Of a stretch of 64,000 nucleotides of DNA, positions 27,113 to 36,143 are shown piece by piece. A program made the position numbers and the translations under genes. Source of the stretch: DASCOT01 sp965197275 (GTDB taxonomy: Bacteria > Acidobacteriota > UBA890 > WLXD01); the NCBI GenBank assembly GCA_965197275.1, contig CBDAMQ010000034.1, forward strand, positions 496,001-560,000, written 5' to 3'. The notes below the pieces were generated by a model that saw only the letters and a program-made list of their open reading frames with translations, was not told the origin of the DNA and searched no databases. Every line of letters begins with the position of its first letter. Position 1 is the stretch's first letter.

Positions 27113-27853
27113 ATGAACGCTGAGCAGGTCGCGGATCATCTTGTCGCCTGGCTGCAGGCCGAAGCCGAGTCCGCCGGGGCGCGGGGCGTGGTATTCGGCC
27201 TATCCGGAGGCGTGGACTCGGCGGTGGTGGCGCAGCTCGGGCGCCGGGCGTTCCCGGAGACGCACCTGGCATTGATTCTGCCGGCGCACTCCGACCAGCA
27301 GGATATCGACCACGCGCTTCTGGTGGTCAACGAGTTCCGGCTCAACTCGAAGCTGATCGAGTTGGATTCCGTGTACGGGCGCTTTGCCCGCTTGCTGGGA
27401 GCCAACCCCGGCCCCGACGAGCCGCCCGACTTGCCGCTCGCCAACCTCAAGGCTCGACTCTGGATGTCAGCTCTCTACTATCACGCCAACAAGTTCCGCT
27501 ACCTGGTCGCCGGGACCGGCAATCGCTCGGAGATGTCTCTCGGCTACTTCACGAAATACGGTGACGGTGGGGTTGATCTGTTGCCCTTGGGGCATCTGGT
27601 CAAGAGCGAGGTGTTGGCCCTGGCGCAGCAACTACAGGTCCCGGAGGAGATTATCGACAAGCCGCCTTCGGCAGGAATCTGGCGTGGCCAGACCGACGAG
27701 AAGGAGCTCGGGTTCAGCTACGAGCAGCTGGAAGAGTACGTTCTCGGGGGCTTGGATGATCAAGACCTCCGCCAGCGGGTAGAGTCCCGTCGTCGCTCCA
27801 ACGCTCACAAGCTCCGCCCACCCCGGCTGCCGCCTCCGCCATCCGCGATGTGA
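27113..27853 (+). CDS. nadE: NH3-dependent NAD+ synthetase
   Basis: A 246-residue enzyme that makes NAD+ from deamido-NAD+, ATP and ammonia. FGLSGGVDSAVVAQLGRRAF near residue 28 is the ATP-pyrophosphatase P-loop. LVAGTGNRSEMSLGYFTKYG near 135 and DLLPLGHLVKSEV are family signatures, and DKPPSAGIWRGQTDEKELG near 185 matches the C-terminal loop. No glutaminase domain is attached, so it depends on free ammonia. The stop overlaps the next start (GTGA). Confidence 0.95.
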   Translation: MNAEQVADHLVAWLQAEAESAGARGVVFGLSGGVDSAVVAQLGRRAFPETHLALILPAHSDQQDIDHALLVVNEFRLNSKLIELDSVYGRFARLLGANPGPDEPPDLPLANLKARLWMSALYYHANKFRYLVAGTGNRSEMSLGYFTKYGDGGVDLLPLGHLVKSEVLALAQQLQVPEEIIDKPPSAGIWRGQTDEKELGFSYEQLEEYVLGGLDDQDLRQRVESRRRSNAHKLRPPRLPPPPSAM

Positions 27854-28452
27854 CGATGAGCGCCGCCCAGACGCCCGCGCCGCTGGATCCCGACGAGTAC
27901 CTGGCCGACTGTTTTCGTCTCGCCAAGAAGATCTGGGACGATGGGTATCGGCCCGATTTCCTGGTCGCACTGTGGCGCGGAGGCACCCCACCCGGGATCG
28001 CGATCCACGAGCTGTTCCGCTGCCAGGGGCACGACTTCTATCACACGGCGATTCGAACGCAATCGCTGGAGGGAGTGGGGCAGGGGAACGGATACGACAT
28101 TCGCGGTCTCAAGCACGTGATCGACGACGTGGAATCTGTGCATCAGATGTTGATCGTCGATGATCTGTTCGACAGCGGACGGACGATGTACGAGGTGATC
28201 GAATATCTGCGGCGTCGTGCGCGGCGCAATACGCCGCAAATCCGCGTTGCTGCGGTGTACTACCGCCCGGAGCACCGTGCTTTCGTGGTCGGTCCGCACT
28301 ACTACCTCCATAGCGTCTCGGAAAGACCAGTCTTTCCACATCAACTGACCGCGCTGGCGCCGGAACGGCTGGCGGAGACCGACGCCGAGCTGTACCAGGC
28401 GATCTGGGGTGAGGCGCCGGCGGAACCCGTGGTGCCCGGCGACTCTCGGTGA
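27850..28452 (+). CDS. Phosphoribosyltransferase (hypoxanthine-type)
   Basis: A 200-residue type I phosphoribosyltransferase fold. The PRPP loop reads MLIVDDLFDSGRTMYEVIEY near residue 100, with the two acidic residues before a G-R-T turn. An upstream ALWRGGTPPGIAIHELF near 40 is the first loop that binds pyrophosphate. The substrate is most likely a 6-oxopurine, but this is not provable from sequence. The start is GTG 27850 overlapping the nadE stop; ATG 27856 is the alternative. Its end overlaps the M48 gene start (GTGA). Confidence 0.8.
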   Translation: MTMSAAQTPAPLDPDEYLADCFRLAKKIWDDGYRPDFLVALWRGGTPPGIAIHELFRCQGHDFYHTAIRTQSLEGVGQGNGYDIRGLKHVIDDVESVHQMLIVDDLFDSGRTMYEVIEYLRRRARRNTPQIRVAAVYYRPEHRAFVVGPHYYLHSVSERPVFPHQLTALAPERLAETDAELYQAIWGEAPAEPVVPGDSR

Positions 28453-29873
28453 GGCGTCCCACCAGCCTCGTGCCGATGGTGCTCCTGACCGCGGTGGCCT
28501 GTGCGGTCAATCCGGTGACCGGCAATCGCGAGCTGATGCTGCTGTCTGAAGCGCAGGAGATACAGCTGGGGCGCGAGAACGACACCCTCGTCGTTGCCGA
28601 GTATGGCCTTTATGACGAACCCGAGCTGGCGGAGTGGATGGAGCGCACGGCGCGCTTGATGGCGGCCGCGAGTGAGCGACCGCAGCTGCCCTGGGAGTTT
28701 CGTGTCCTCGACGACACGATCGTCAACGCCTTCGCGCTCCCCGGCGGCTACATCTACATGACCCGCGGAATCCTCGCCTACATGAACTCGGAGGCCGAGG
28801 TGGTGGGGGTGCTCGGGCACGAGATCGGTCATGTCACCGCGCGCCATGGAGCGCAGCGCTACACGAGCGCGTCACTGGGGCGCAGATCGGCTTGGGAGTC
28901 GGCGGTGTTCTGTCATCAGAGGTACGCGCCCTGGGCGGCATTCTTCAGACGGGCGTTGGGCTGCTGTTTCTCAAGTTCGGTCGCGACGATGAGCTGCAGG
29001 CGGATCAGCTAGGTGTTCGCTATGCCGTCGGCGTCGGGTACGACCCGCGTCGCCTGGCGGCGTTCTTCCGAACCATCTCGGCGATGTCGGATGCCGGCGG
29101 CGGGCGGCTCCCCGCCTGGTTGTCTACGCACCCGGACCCCGAAAACCGTATCGAGCGTGTTCTGCATAGCTCGGAACCACTCATCGCCGCCGCGACGATC
29201 TGCGGATCGGCCGTGACGCCCACCTGCGCCGTGTCGATGGAATCGTCTTCGGCCCGAATCCGCGGCAGGGTGTAGTCGTGAACGGGACTTTCAAGCACCC
29301 CGACCTGCTGTTCCAGATCGATTTTCCTGACGGCTGGGCACTGGAGCGGTGGTTGCGGCCCCGGAGAGCGGCGATGTGATTGCCGGGCTGACAGCCGGGC
29401 CGATGCAGGGCGAGCATCTGGAGGCGCATGTCAACGCGGCGATGCGGGCGCGATCAGCGACCTCGGTAACCGGGGCGACAACATCCGTGCGCGGGATGCC
29501 GGCGTACCGGGTGCGCTACGAAGCCACGAGCAACGAGATCGCCGTGCGCGCCACTGACGTCTTCGTGCAGCTCGGGGAACTCGTCTACGATCTGATCGGA
29601 TACAGTCGCATCACGGATTTCGACCGTCACGCGGCAACGATCGACCTTTGGCAGCGTAGCTTCCGGCGTTTGCCACCAAGCGAGGCAGACGATTACCGAC
29701 CAGACCGGCTCGAGGTGTTCGCGGCGCCGCGGTCTGCTGCGCTCGCCTCGTTGGTGGATGCGGGGCCTGCGGCCAGCATGGACACGTTGCTGTTGTTGAA
29801 CGGCGTCGACGCCGGCACTCGCGTAGAGCGCGGCACGCTGATCAAACGCGTCCGTGCCGGGTATCGTCGCTAG
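28449..29873 (+). pseudogene. M48 family metalloprotease, disrupted by three frameshifts
   Basis: Three reading frames together give one continuous M48 peptidase of about 475 residues. Segment 1 (28449 to about 28880) has a lipoprotein-like leader ending in VACAVNP, then VTGNRELMLLSEAQEIQLG and the zinc motif HEIGH near residue 123. Segment 2 (about 28880-29180) has DDELQADQLG with the third zinc ligand, and STHPDPENR. Segment 3 (about 29180-29350) has VDGIVFGPNPRQG; segment 4 (about 29350-29873) runs VVAAPESGDVIAG to the end LIKRVRAGYRR. Each junction is a one-base loss; the first lies at a GGGG run. It is either a decayed gene or a local assembly error. Confidence 0.8.
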
Positions 29874-29902
29874 TGGCCTGATTACAGGACACTTGTGCGG
29901 CC

Positions 29903-30109
29903 TTAGTCGAGTGCGTCTTCGAGCTCGCGCTGCTGCTCTTCGAACCACTCCACCAGGCGTTCTTTCTTGAACCGCCACTGGCCGGCGACTTTGTTGCCCG
30001 GGAGCTTTCCCTCGCGAGCCATCCGGTAGACGGTCGACTTGTGCAGGCGGAGGTACCGGGCGACCTCATCCAGCGTCATGATCGTCGGACGCGTTTCGCG
30101 TTCGGCCAT
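29903..30109 (-). CDS. Small excisionase/BldC-type HTH protein
   Basis: A 68-residue DNA-binding protein with a winged helix-turn-helix of the MerR/excisionase (HTH_17) type. TLDEVARYLRLHKSTVYRMA is the recognition helix region, followed by REGKLPGNKVAGQWRFKKER, the wing. It is related in layout to the five HTH genes at 34941-40619 (L-P-x-x-x-x-x-x-x-W/Y-R-F/Y in the wing). It has an acidic C-terminal helix (WFEEQQRELEDALD). The target is unknown. Confidence 0.8.
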   Translation of the reverse strand: MAERETRPTIMTLDEVARYLRLHKSTVYRMAREGKLPGNKVAGQWRFKKERLVEWFEEQQRELEDALD

Positions 30110-30430
30110 CGTGTCCCTCCTCAGATTCCCCCTACGGGCCCCGTACTATCAATCCGGAGCCACGTAGCGGTCAGCGCCGGCCAAGCCTCGCCAGAACTAG
30201 CGAATCCTGATTCAGCGTAGTCAACGATGATCACTCTACGCGCTGCGGGACAGACTGTCAAGGCGGTACGCTGCGCAATTCTGCGCGCTGCTGCCTTAGC
30301 ATCCCCGGGGCAGCTGCTGTCTTGACGTCTCGGATGCAGCTGCTACCTTCACGGCGTCGCAGAAGCAGTCATCCGCACTGGTCGGTGCGGCGCGCCGTCC
30401 CGGCTGTTGCCTACAGGCCCGGGAGTCCGA
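30110..30430. other. Intergenic region, no gene seen
   Basis: A 321-nt gap between minus-strand genes. It holds a partial repeat: GCAGCTGCT occurs at about 30310 and about 30340, each followed by a C/T-rich stretch. No terminator, RNA gene or credible frame was found. It must hold the promoter for the HTH gene at 29903-30109. Confidence 0.3.
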
Positions 30431-31267
30431 CTAGAAGAAGACGCGGTCCTCGCCGACGATCTCTGTGCCACTGGCAGTCCGAAACACCAGGCGCACGAGA
30501 CCCTCATCGCCGATTGGTTCCTGATCGAAGATCGAGTAGTGGATCGGCCCGAGCGTCACTGCCGGCGGTGTGTAGTCGTTGTTCTTGAATCCGATCTGCC
30601 GGTTGGAATAGTCGCGCCCGCCAACATCGAAGCGTCGTGCGTAGAGTGTGTTTAACGGGCGTTGCATCCCACCGCCCGCGAAGGCGGCGCGGGGGCGCTC
30701 GCGCTCCACGACATACAGGTCGAGGACGCCGGAGGCGGTTACGGGACGACCTTCCCAATCCTCTAGCACGAAGAAGACCTCGAGTCGCTGCAGCCCGTCT
30801 ACGAAGGCAGCCACGGTACGGAACTTGTACGGCTCATCTGCCCACCATGCTGACGGTGCACCGCGAGCTTCCGCCACCAGATCGAGCGAAGCAACGTCGA
30901 TAGACCCGGCCTGCTGAAGCACAGCGTCCGAGTTGGGACCGATCTGTCCGCTGACCCAGTCTTCGTGGACCGTCTGTCCTTGTGCGTCTACGAAATCGAG
31001 CTTTACCTTCACTACGACCGGGCGCGAGTTCGGGTTGGATACGCGAGTGCTCCAGTCGTAAGGGACGCTGCCGATGGTGTCTTGTCCCCAGTTGATCACC
31101 GGGGTTGTAACGCTGACCTGGGGGCCGCCGTCCGTGAACGTACCGTCCTGCGCCAATGCGCCGATGGCGGCTGGCAGCGGCTGGGACTGTGCCTCGGGGG
31201 TGTTGCCGACAGTTCCGGCCGTCAACATGACGATCCAACAGAGTGTCAAGGCAGCGTTCTTTCGCAT
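30431..31267 (-). CDS. Secreted hypothetical protein, 278 aa
   Basis: The start at ATG 31267 gives a clear signal peptide (MRKNAALTLCWIVMLTAGTV, cleavage near residue 25-30) with GAGAGACC just upstream. The longer frame to 31327 was rejected. The mature part is beta-rich and repeats strand-like segments (VVVKVKLDFVDAQGQTVHED, VFFVLEDWEGRPV, LVRLVFRTASGTEIVG). That suggests one or two immunoglobulin-like sandwiches. No catalytic motif is visible and I do not recognise the family. It is divergent from the sensor kinase gene, 237 nt away, and could be a periplasmic protein. Confidence 0.6.
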   Translation of the reverse strand: MRKNAALTLCWIVMLTAGTVGNTPEAQSQPLPAAIGALAQDGTFTDGGPQVSVTTPVINWGQDTIGSVPYDWSTRVSNPNSRPVVVKVKLDFVDAQGQTVHEDWVSGQIGPNSDAVLQQAGSIDVASLDLVAEARGAPSAWWADEPYKFRTVAAFVDGLQRLEVFFVLEDWEGRPVTASGVLDLYVVERERPRAAFAGGGMQRPLNTLYARRFDVGGRDYSNRQIGFKNNDYTPPAVTLGPIHYSIFDQEPIGDEGLVRLVFRTASGTEIVGEDRVFF

Positions 31268-31504
31268 GATGGTCTCTCGAACGGTCGGGAAGGCACTGGA
31301 TGCTGAGATGGTAGTAAGCCCGCACATGACGAGTCAGCACGAAAACGTCCTGTCATGCGTTTTACAATGAATTCCTGGTCAAACGTGTCCTGAACAGAGC
31401 TACAGCGAGGGTCAAGAGCGTTTTAGCTTCGACGGTAACTCGGGTCTCGCTAGAATCGAGCCAGTCGGTTCTGTACCCATCCTTCCGTTGTCTCGGAGCA
31501 ACGA

Positions 31505-33007
31505 ATGCTCGATCTTTGGCGGCGCGTCAGCAACCGCGTCGGGCGCCGAAAAGCCCGCAAGCCCCATCTGCGTTTGGCGGTGGCACTGCCGTTCGTTACC
31601 GCCCTGCTGGCGCTCGGTGTCGGTCTCTATGCCTTCGAAGTCGGGCGCACCGATGCCACGCATCTGATGTCGCCGCACGATGCGGCCCGTGTTTGGGCGA
31701 CGCCGCCGGGGTCATGGTTTTGGCTACTCGGGTTGACGATCTTCGGTGGTTGCATCGGCCTGTCGATCGCCATGGCGTTTACCCGTCAGCTACGCACGCT
31801 CGCCGAGCGGACCGAGTTTCTCGCCCGCCGCAACTTCAGCTTCCCGGTGGAGCTAGAGGCCGATGGCGAGGTGGCGCCGCTGGTGAGTGCCATCAACGAC
31901 TTGCTGGAATCCGTACGCGACTACGCTCGGAGCTCCGTAGTAGAAGGCCTGATCTCCTTCGCACGCGACGGACGCGTGCTGTCGATCAACCCGCGTGCCG
32001 CCGTGGCGCTGGGTGTGGATGCCGACCTGATGATCGGCTGCGAGTTCTCGGCGCTGATCCCTGACGTCGCCGACAACGCCGAGCTGACCTTGGCGCTTGT
32101 CGGAGCCCTCGAGCGCAGCGAGCCGTTCGACCTGCGAGGCCTCGTCTGGGTAAATCGCCGTGGACAGCGACTTACGGTCGATCTCCAGGGAACCGTGCTC
32201 GCGGGCGATGAGTCGATCATATCGGTACTCGTCTTGTTCGAACGCGCAGCTGATACCGAGAAGGTTCAGCGTGAAGTCAGCCGTGCGCATCGCCTGATGG
32301 TCATCGGTGGGTTCGCAGCTGAGCTGGCGCACGAGATTCGCAACCCTTTGAGCTCGGTGCTCGGTCTGGTGCAGCTGCTGCACGAGCGCCTACCCCCAGG
32401 CGACGAGGGTCATCGTCATCTGGATGTTCTGTCGCGTGCGTCGCAGCGCATCGAGCGCCTGGTCGGACAGCTCCTGGATCTGGTTCCTACCGAGATCCAC
32501 GACCTGGAACAACGCGACCTCAACTCATTGATCCACGACACCGTCGCCTTCGTGGGGATGGGCCGACCGGAGTCCGACGACGTGGTTGTCGTCGAGGACT
32601 ACGAACACTCGCTGCCGCCTTGCATGGTCGATCCGGAGCGCCTCGGCCGCGCCGTCGAAAATCTGTTGCGCAATGCCTATACCCACACCCCGGCGGAGGG
32701 GCGCATCGAGGTAGCGACGCGGGTCCGCGACGCCCTTGTGGAGGTCAGGGTTGCGAACATAGGGTCTTTCGTAGCGCCGGAGGACCGCGAGCGGATCTTC
32801 CAGCCGTTTGTCTCAGGACGTGGTGGCACCGGTCTCGGCTTGGCTATCGCGCAGCAGATCGTCTACGCCCACGGCGGCTCGATAGACGTCCACAGCACAC
32901 CGGAGCGCGGTACCGTCTTCGTGTTGCAATTCCCCGTCGGCGACGCCGACCTCGTTGCTCCGATTCGTGTCGCGGTCGACGAGCCGCTAGCGGCGGGAGC
33001 GGCGTAA
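31505..33007 (+). CDS. pilS: PAS-domain sensor histidine kinase (PilS/NtrB-like)
   Basis: A 500-residue kinase. Two membrane segments lie near residues 25-45 and 72-92, with a short periplasmic loop. They are followed by a HAMP-like linker (FTRQLRTLAERTEFLARRNF), a PAS domain (about 140-250, ISFARDGRVLSINPRAAVAL) and a HisKA domain with AAELAHEIRNPLSSVLGL, phospho-His near residue 276. The HATPase region has RAVENLLRNAYTHTP (N box) and GRGGTGLGLAIAQQIV (G2 box). It is immediately followed by its sigma-54 response regulator (no gap), the pair lying upstream of pseudopilin genes as pilS-pilR do. The symbol rests on this context. Confidence 0.85.
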   Translation: MLDLWRRVSNRVGRRKARKPHLRLAVALPFVTALLALGVGLYAFEVGRTDATHLMSPHDAARVWATPPGSWFWLLGLTIFGGCIGLSIAMAFTRQLRTLAERTEFLARRNFSFPVELEADGEVAPLVSAINDLLESVRDYARSSVVEGLISFARDGRVLSINPRAAVALGVDADLMIGCEFSALIPDVADNAELTLALVGALERSEPFDLRGLVWVNRRGQRLTVDLQGTVLAGDESIISVLVLFERAADTEKVQREVSRAHRLMVIGGFAAELAHEIRNPLSSVLGLVQLLHERLPPGDEGHRHLDVLSRASQRIERLVGQLLDLVPTEIHDLEQRDLNSLIHDTVAFVGMGRPESDDVVVVEDYEHSLPPCMVDPERLGRAVENLLRNAYTHTPAEGRIEVATRVRDALVEVRVANIGSFVAPEDRERIFQPFVSGRGGTGLGLAIAQQIVYAHGGSIDVHSTPERGTVFVLQFPVGDADLVAPIRVAVDEPLAAGAA

Positions 33008-34402
33008 ATGGCCGATATCAAACGTCTGCTCATCGTCGATGACGACCCGGAGGTGCGGTACACGCTTCTTGCGGCGTTGGCCTCCGAAGACCTGACGATC
33101 GATGAGGCGGAGACCGCCGCCGAGGGTCTGGAGCGGCTAGCCGATCCAGAGGTCGGATACGACTTCGTGCTGCTCGATCATCGCCTACCGGATGCTAAGG
33201 GCCTCGACATCCTGGAGCAGGTGCGACGACTGCAACCGGATGTGCTGGTGGTGATGATGACCGCCTACGGCAGTCGCCGGACGGCGGCACGCGCAGTGGA
33301 TCGGGGAGCGTACGACTTCTTCACAAAACCGATCCAGATCGACGAGCTGCGCGTGGTCATGGCGCGCGCTCTGGAGCGCCGCACGCTGGCGCGAGAGGGC
33401 ACTAGGCTTCGCAGTCAGGGCGGAGGCCACACCGGCTTCGGCAACATGCTCGGCAAGTCGAGGGCGATGGGGCAGGTCTTTGAAACGCTCGGCAAGGTCG
33501 TGCAGTCGGACACCACGGTGTTGGTGCTCGGCGAGAGCGGTACCGGCAAGGAGCTCGTCGCCGAGGCCATTCATTTCAAGAGCAAACGCGCCGAAGGCCC
33601 GTTCGTGAAGCTGAACTGCGTGGCGATCCCGCAAACGCTTCTGGAGAGCGAGCTCTTCGGACACGAGCGTGGTTCCTTCACCGGTGCGCACCAGCGCAAG
33701 ATCGGGAAGTTCGAGCTCGCCGATGGTGGCACGATCTTGCTCGATGAGATCGGCGACATGAGCATGGAGACGCAGGCCAAGATCCTGCGCGTACTCCAGG
33801 AGCGCGAGTTCGAGCGCGTTGGCGGGGTCGCCCCGGTGCAAGTGGACGTCCGAGTGGTGGCGGCCACGAACCGCAACCTGGCTCTCGAAGTCCGCGAGGG
33901 ACGATTCCGCGAGGACCTCTATTTTCGGCTGAATGTCGTCACCGTGACCCTGCCGCCATTACGCGAGCGTCTGGACGACATCCCATTGCTGACAGAGCAT
34001 TTCATCCACCAGGCCAACGACGCGCACAGCAAGCGTCTGAGACGCATCTCACCGGAGGCGCTCGACGCTGTCGTGGGCTACGGCTGGCCGGGGAACGTAC
34101 GACAGTTGCGTCACGCCATCGAGCGCGCCGTGATCTGGAGCGATGACGACGAGCTCCGGCGTCAGGACCTACCGGCCGAGGTCATCCGCGGATCGCTGGT
34201 CGCCGAGCGGGCGGCACGCACCGGAACCGACGACAGCCTGCCGATCACCATGTACCGGATCGAGCGTCAGATACTGATCGACGCCCTCCGCAGCGCCAGC
34301 GGTGTCCAGGCAACGGCGGCGCGGCGACTGGGAATCTCCGAGCGCTCGATGTGGCACAAGGTCAAGAAGCACGGGATCGACGTGGAACGGCTGAAAGGCT
34401 GA
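33008..34402 (+). CDS. pilR: Sigma-54-dependent response regulator (PilR/NtrC-like)
   Basis: A 464-residue activator in three parts. The receiver (1-120) has the phospho-acceptor Asp57 in FVLLDHRLPDAKG and KPIQIDELR near 110. The AAA+ domain (about 150-385) has Walker A GESGTGKE near 176, the sigma-54 contact loop HERGSFTGAHQRK near 222 (GSFTGA where most have GAFTGA), and ILLDEIGDM as Walker B. The Fis-type HTH (about 425-464) ends ATAARRLGISERSMWHKVKK. It should bind enhancer-like sites and activate sigma-54 promoters; one lies at 34850. The partner kinase is directly upstream. Confidence 0.93.
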   Translation: MADIKRLLIVDDDPEVRYTLLAALASEDLTIDEAETAAEGLERLADPEVGYDFVLLDHRLPDAKGLDILEQVRRLQPDVLVVMMTAYGSRRTAARAVDRGAYDFFTKPIQIDELRVVMARALERRTLAREGTRLRSQGGGHTGFGNMLGKSRAMGQVFETLGKVVQSDTTVLVLGESGTGKELVAEAIHFKSKRAEGPFVKLNCVAIPQTLLESELFGHERGSFTGAHQRKIGKFELADGGTILLDEIGDMSMETQAKILRVLQEREFERVGGVAPVQVDVRVVAATNRNLALEVREGRFREDLYFRLNVVTVTLPPLRERLDDIPLLTEHFIHQANDAHSKRLRRISPEALDAVVGYGWPGNVRQLRHAIERAVIWSDDDELRRQDLPAEVIRGSLVAERAARTGTDDSLPITMYRIERQILIDALRSASGVQATAARRLGISERSMWHKVKKHGIDVERLKG

Positions 34403-34940
34403 GTCCCCGGTCTGCGCTACTGCGCTCGCGCCCGCAATTGGGCCGGGTTTGCTGTCGCAATTGCCGTGTGGCGGTGCTTTCTGCGCCGTGCTGGCGAGCC
34501 AACGCAACTTCTGGCCGCGCCGGTCCGCCGGCGCCTGCGAGCGTACCCACCTGGCGCCTGTCGACCCCGCCTGTCCTCGGCGGCCCCCGAAACCGTGTAG
34601 GAGTTGCTACATGTTCTGTAGGGCAGCTTCTAACTGTATTCATGTCAATGGTTTACGGTCGATTAGTCAGGCGGGATCGGCAGCCAGCACGGACGGACGG
34701 GGGAGACGCTACCAGCACCGTGGTGGCCGAAGCTGGCCGGATCGGCACTTTCGGTTCCTGACGCTGAATTGATAAGACTATGAAATTCAATCACTTACGG
34801 CCGTTGGCAGCGTATTCCCGTAGCGCCCCGAGCAAGCCGCGGCCGCGTTTGGCACGGCGGTTGCTCTCTCCCCGGGTGTCGAGTTCGGCTCGGCGCCTAC
34901 CAAGCCCCGGTGATTACCGACAACAGGGGAGTACGCAACC
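34403..34940 (+). promoter_or_regulatory. Regulatory region upstream of the HTH/pseudopilin array
   Basis: A 538-nt gap without a credible gene. It contains a local A/T-rich stretch (about 34605-34690) in otherwise GC-rich DNA, an inverted repeat TGTAG-N6-CTACA at 34596-34611, and the sigma-54 promoter at 34850-34865. The spacing, 240-250 nt from repeat to promoter, would suit an enhancer for the upstream NtrC-type regulator, but this is inference. Confidence 0.5.
34850..34865 (+). promoter_or_regulatory. Sigma-54 (-24/-12) promoter
   Basis: TGGCAC-GGCGG-TTGCT is a full match to the sigma-54 consensus TGGCAC-N5-TTGCW with correct spacing. It lies 76 nt before the first HTH gene (34941) and 448 nt downstream of the sigma-54 activator gene, so it probably drives the HTH genes and the first block of pseudopilins. 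Confidence 0.8.
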
Positions 34941-35159
34941 GTGCAAAAGCTGTACACGACCGAGACGCTCGCAGAGCTGCTCCAGGTCTCGCCGCGGACC
35001 ATCCGCCGCGAGCGCAAGGAGGGCCGCTTGCCGTTCGTACGCGTCCGCGGACAGATTCGCTATCGCGAAAGTGACGTCCGCTCCTACCTCGAGCGCAACG
35101 CCAGCATGTCGATGGATACCGACGCTTTTGCTTCGCAGGCCAACTGGGGTGAGCGCTAG
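34941..35159 (+). CDS. Small HTH DNA-binding protein 1 of the pseudopilin array
   Basis: A 72-residue excisionase/BldC-type winged HTH: YTTETLAELLQVSPRTIRRE, then RKEGRLPFVRVRGQIRYRES as the wing. The tail (residues 55-72) is short and polar. It is the first gene after the sigma-54 promoter and is closely similar to the next gene (TTE-LAE-LQVSP-T-RRER). Such proteins bind DNA as regulators or recombination directionality factors; no integrase is nearby, so a transcriptional role is more likely. The start ATG is GTGCAAAAG-like: the frame opens with GTG at 34941. Confidence 0.8.
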   Translation: MQKLYTTETLAELLQVSPRTIRRERKEGRLPFVRVRGQIRYRESDVRSYLERNASMSMDTDAFASQANWGER

Positions 35160-35232
35160 TTCCTGACCGGAGCTATCGCCACACCTCGATTGACCTAAGC
35201 CCCGCTTCTGGCGGGGAACACGGAGGCAAACA

Positions 35233-35451
35233 ATGCTGGGTCTTTACACCACCGAGTCCCTGGCTGAGTACCTGCAGGTCTCGCCACACACCGTCCGGCG
35301 AGAGCGTGAGGCAGGTCGGCTGCCCTATATCCGTATCCGCGACCTCGTCAGGTATCGACCCGAGGACGTGGAGACGTATCTGCAGAGCCAGTCGCAGGAT
35401 CGCTACAACGCGAGCCCCCTGTTTGAAGAGCGTATCGCGGCGATCCGCTGA
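35233..35451 (+). CDS. Small HTH DNA-binding protein 2 of the pseudopilin array
   Basis: A 72-residue paralogue of the gene at 34941, reading YTTESLAEYLQVSPHTVRRE and then REAGRLPYIRIRDLVRYRPE. GGAGG lies 7-10 nt upstream of ATG 35233. It ends 77 nt before the chosen start of the first pseudopilin, so it is probably in the same transcript. Differences lie in the wing (IRDL against VRGQ), which may change the DNA target. Confidence 0.8.
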   Translation: MLGLYTTESLAEYLQVSPHTVRREREAGRLPYIRIRDLVRYRPEDVETYLQSQSQDRYNASPLFEERIAAIR

Positions 35452-35528
35452 AGATGACCTGTGCTTTGGAACGCCGTGCACGCGCCCGAAGTTCGTGGCC
35501 GTGCCGCGCACCACGCCTGGAGAGCTCC

Positions 35529-36143
35529 TTGAGCCGTAGCGCTGGCATGACGATGGTCGAAATCACGGTGATTCTCGCCGTGCTCGGCTTGCTAGTGGGC
35601 CTAGTGGCGACCGCCGCCGGTGACCTGCTGGAACAATCGCACGCCGTCCGCACGCGAGAGGAAGTCGACCGTATCGGGCGCGCGATCGTGGAGTTCAATG
35701 CCGACACCGGCTACTTCCCGCGCACCAACGATACGCTCGACGGCCGGCCCGGGGTTCAGGAGGTCGGTGCACTCATCAGCGCCGCTCCATTGCCGGGGAG
35801 CACCGAGTCGACCGGATTCTGGGTCGAGTCGGATCTTGGATTACTGGCAGAGCACCTGACGTACAACGGCAAGAGCTACCGTGCGCGCAGCCCGATCGAC
35901 AGTCGTGGCTGGGCCGGGCCCTACCTGCCGCAGGCGGTGGGCGAGGACGGCTGGGGCCACGCGTACATCGTCAACGTCTTCTGGCTCGATGCCAGGAACG
36001 TCGTCCAGGAGGTCGACGGCACGCGCCTCGGCGCCGTGTGGGTGCTGTCGGCCGGGCCGAACGGAATCATCGAAACTCCCTACTACCAGGCGCGTGACAA
36101 TGCTCGCCTGTACGGGGACGACATCGGTTTTCGATTGCAATGA
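35529..36143 (+). CDS. GspG-like pseudopilin 1
   Basis: A class III signal sequence ending SAG, cleavage before MTMVEITVILAVLGLLVGLV, with Glu at mature position 5 and a hydrophobic N-terminal helix. The start was set at TTG 35529, which gives a short 6-residue leader and has GGAGAG upstream; ATG 35454 would give a 31-residue leader. The C-terminal part has GWAGPYLPQ, DGWGHAYIVNVFW, VWVLSAGPNG and GDDIGFRLQ, the order of the GspG calcium-loop region. It is the most divergent of the first block. It overlaps the next pseudopilin by four bases (ATGA). Confidence 0.8.
   Translation: MSRSAGMTMVEITVILAVLGLLVGLVATAAGDLLEQSHAVRTREEVDRIGRAIVEFNADTGYFPRTNDTLDGRPGVQEVGALISAAPLPGSTESTGFWVESDLGLLAEHLTYNGKSYRARSPIDSRGWAGPYLPQAVGEDGWGHAYIVNVFWLDARNVVQEVDGTRLGAVWVLSAGPNGIIETPYYQARDNARLYGDDIGFRLQ

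Noticed and set aside
31853..32383. Minus-strand frame opposite the sensor kinase
   Set aside because: Antisense shadow of a clearly coding kinase gene; no independent start or family motif.
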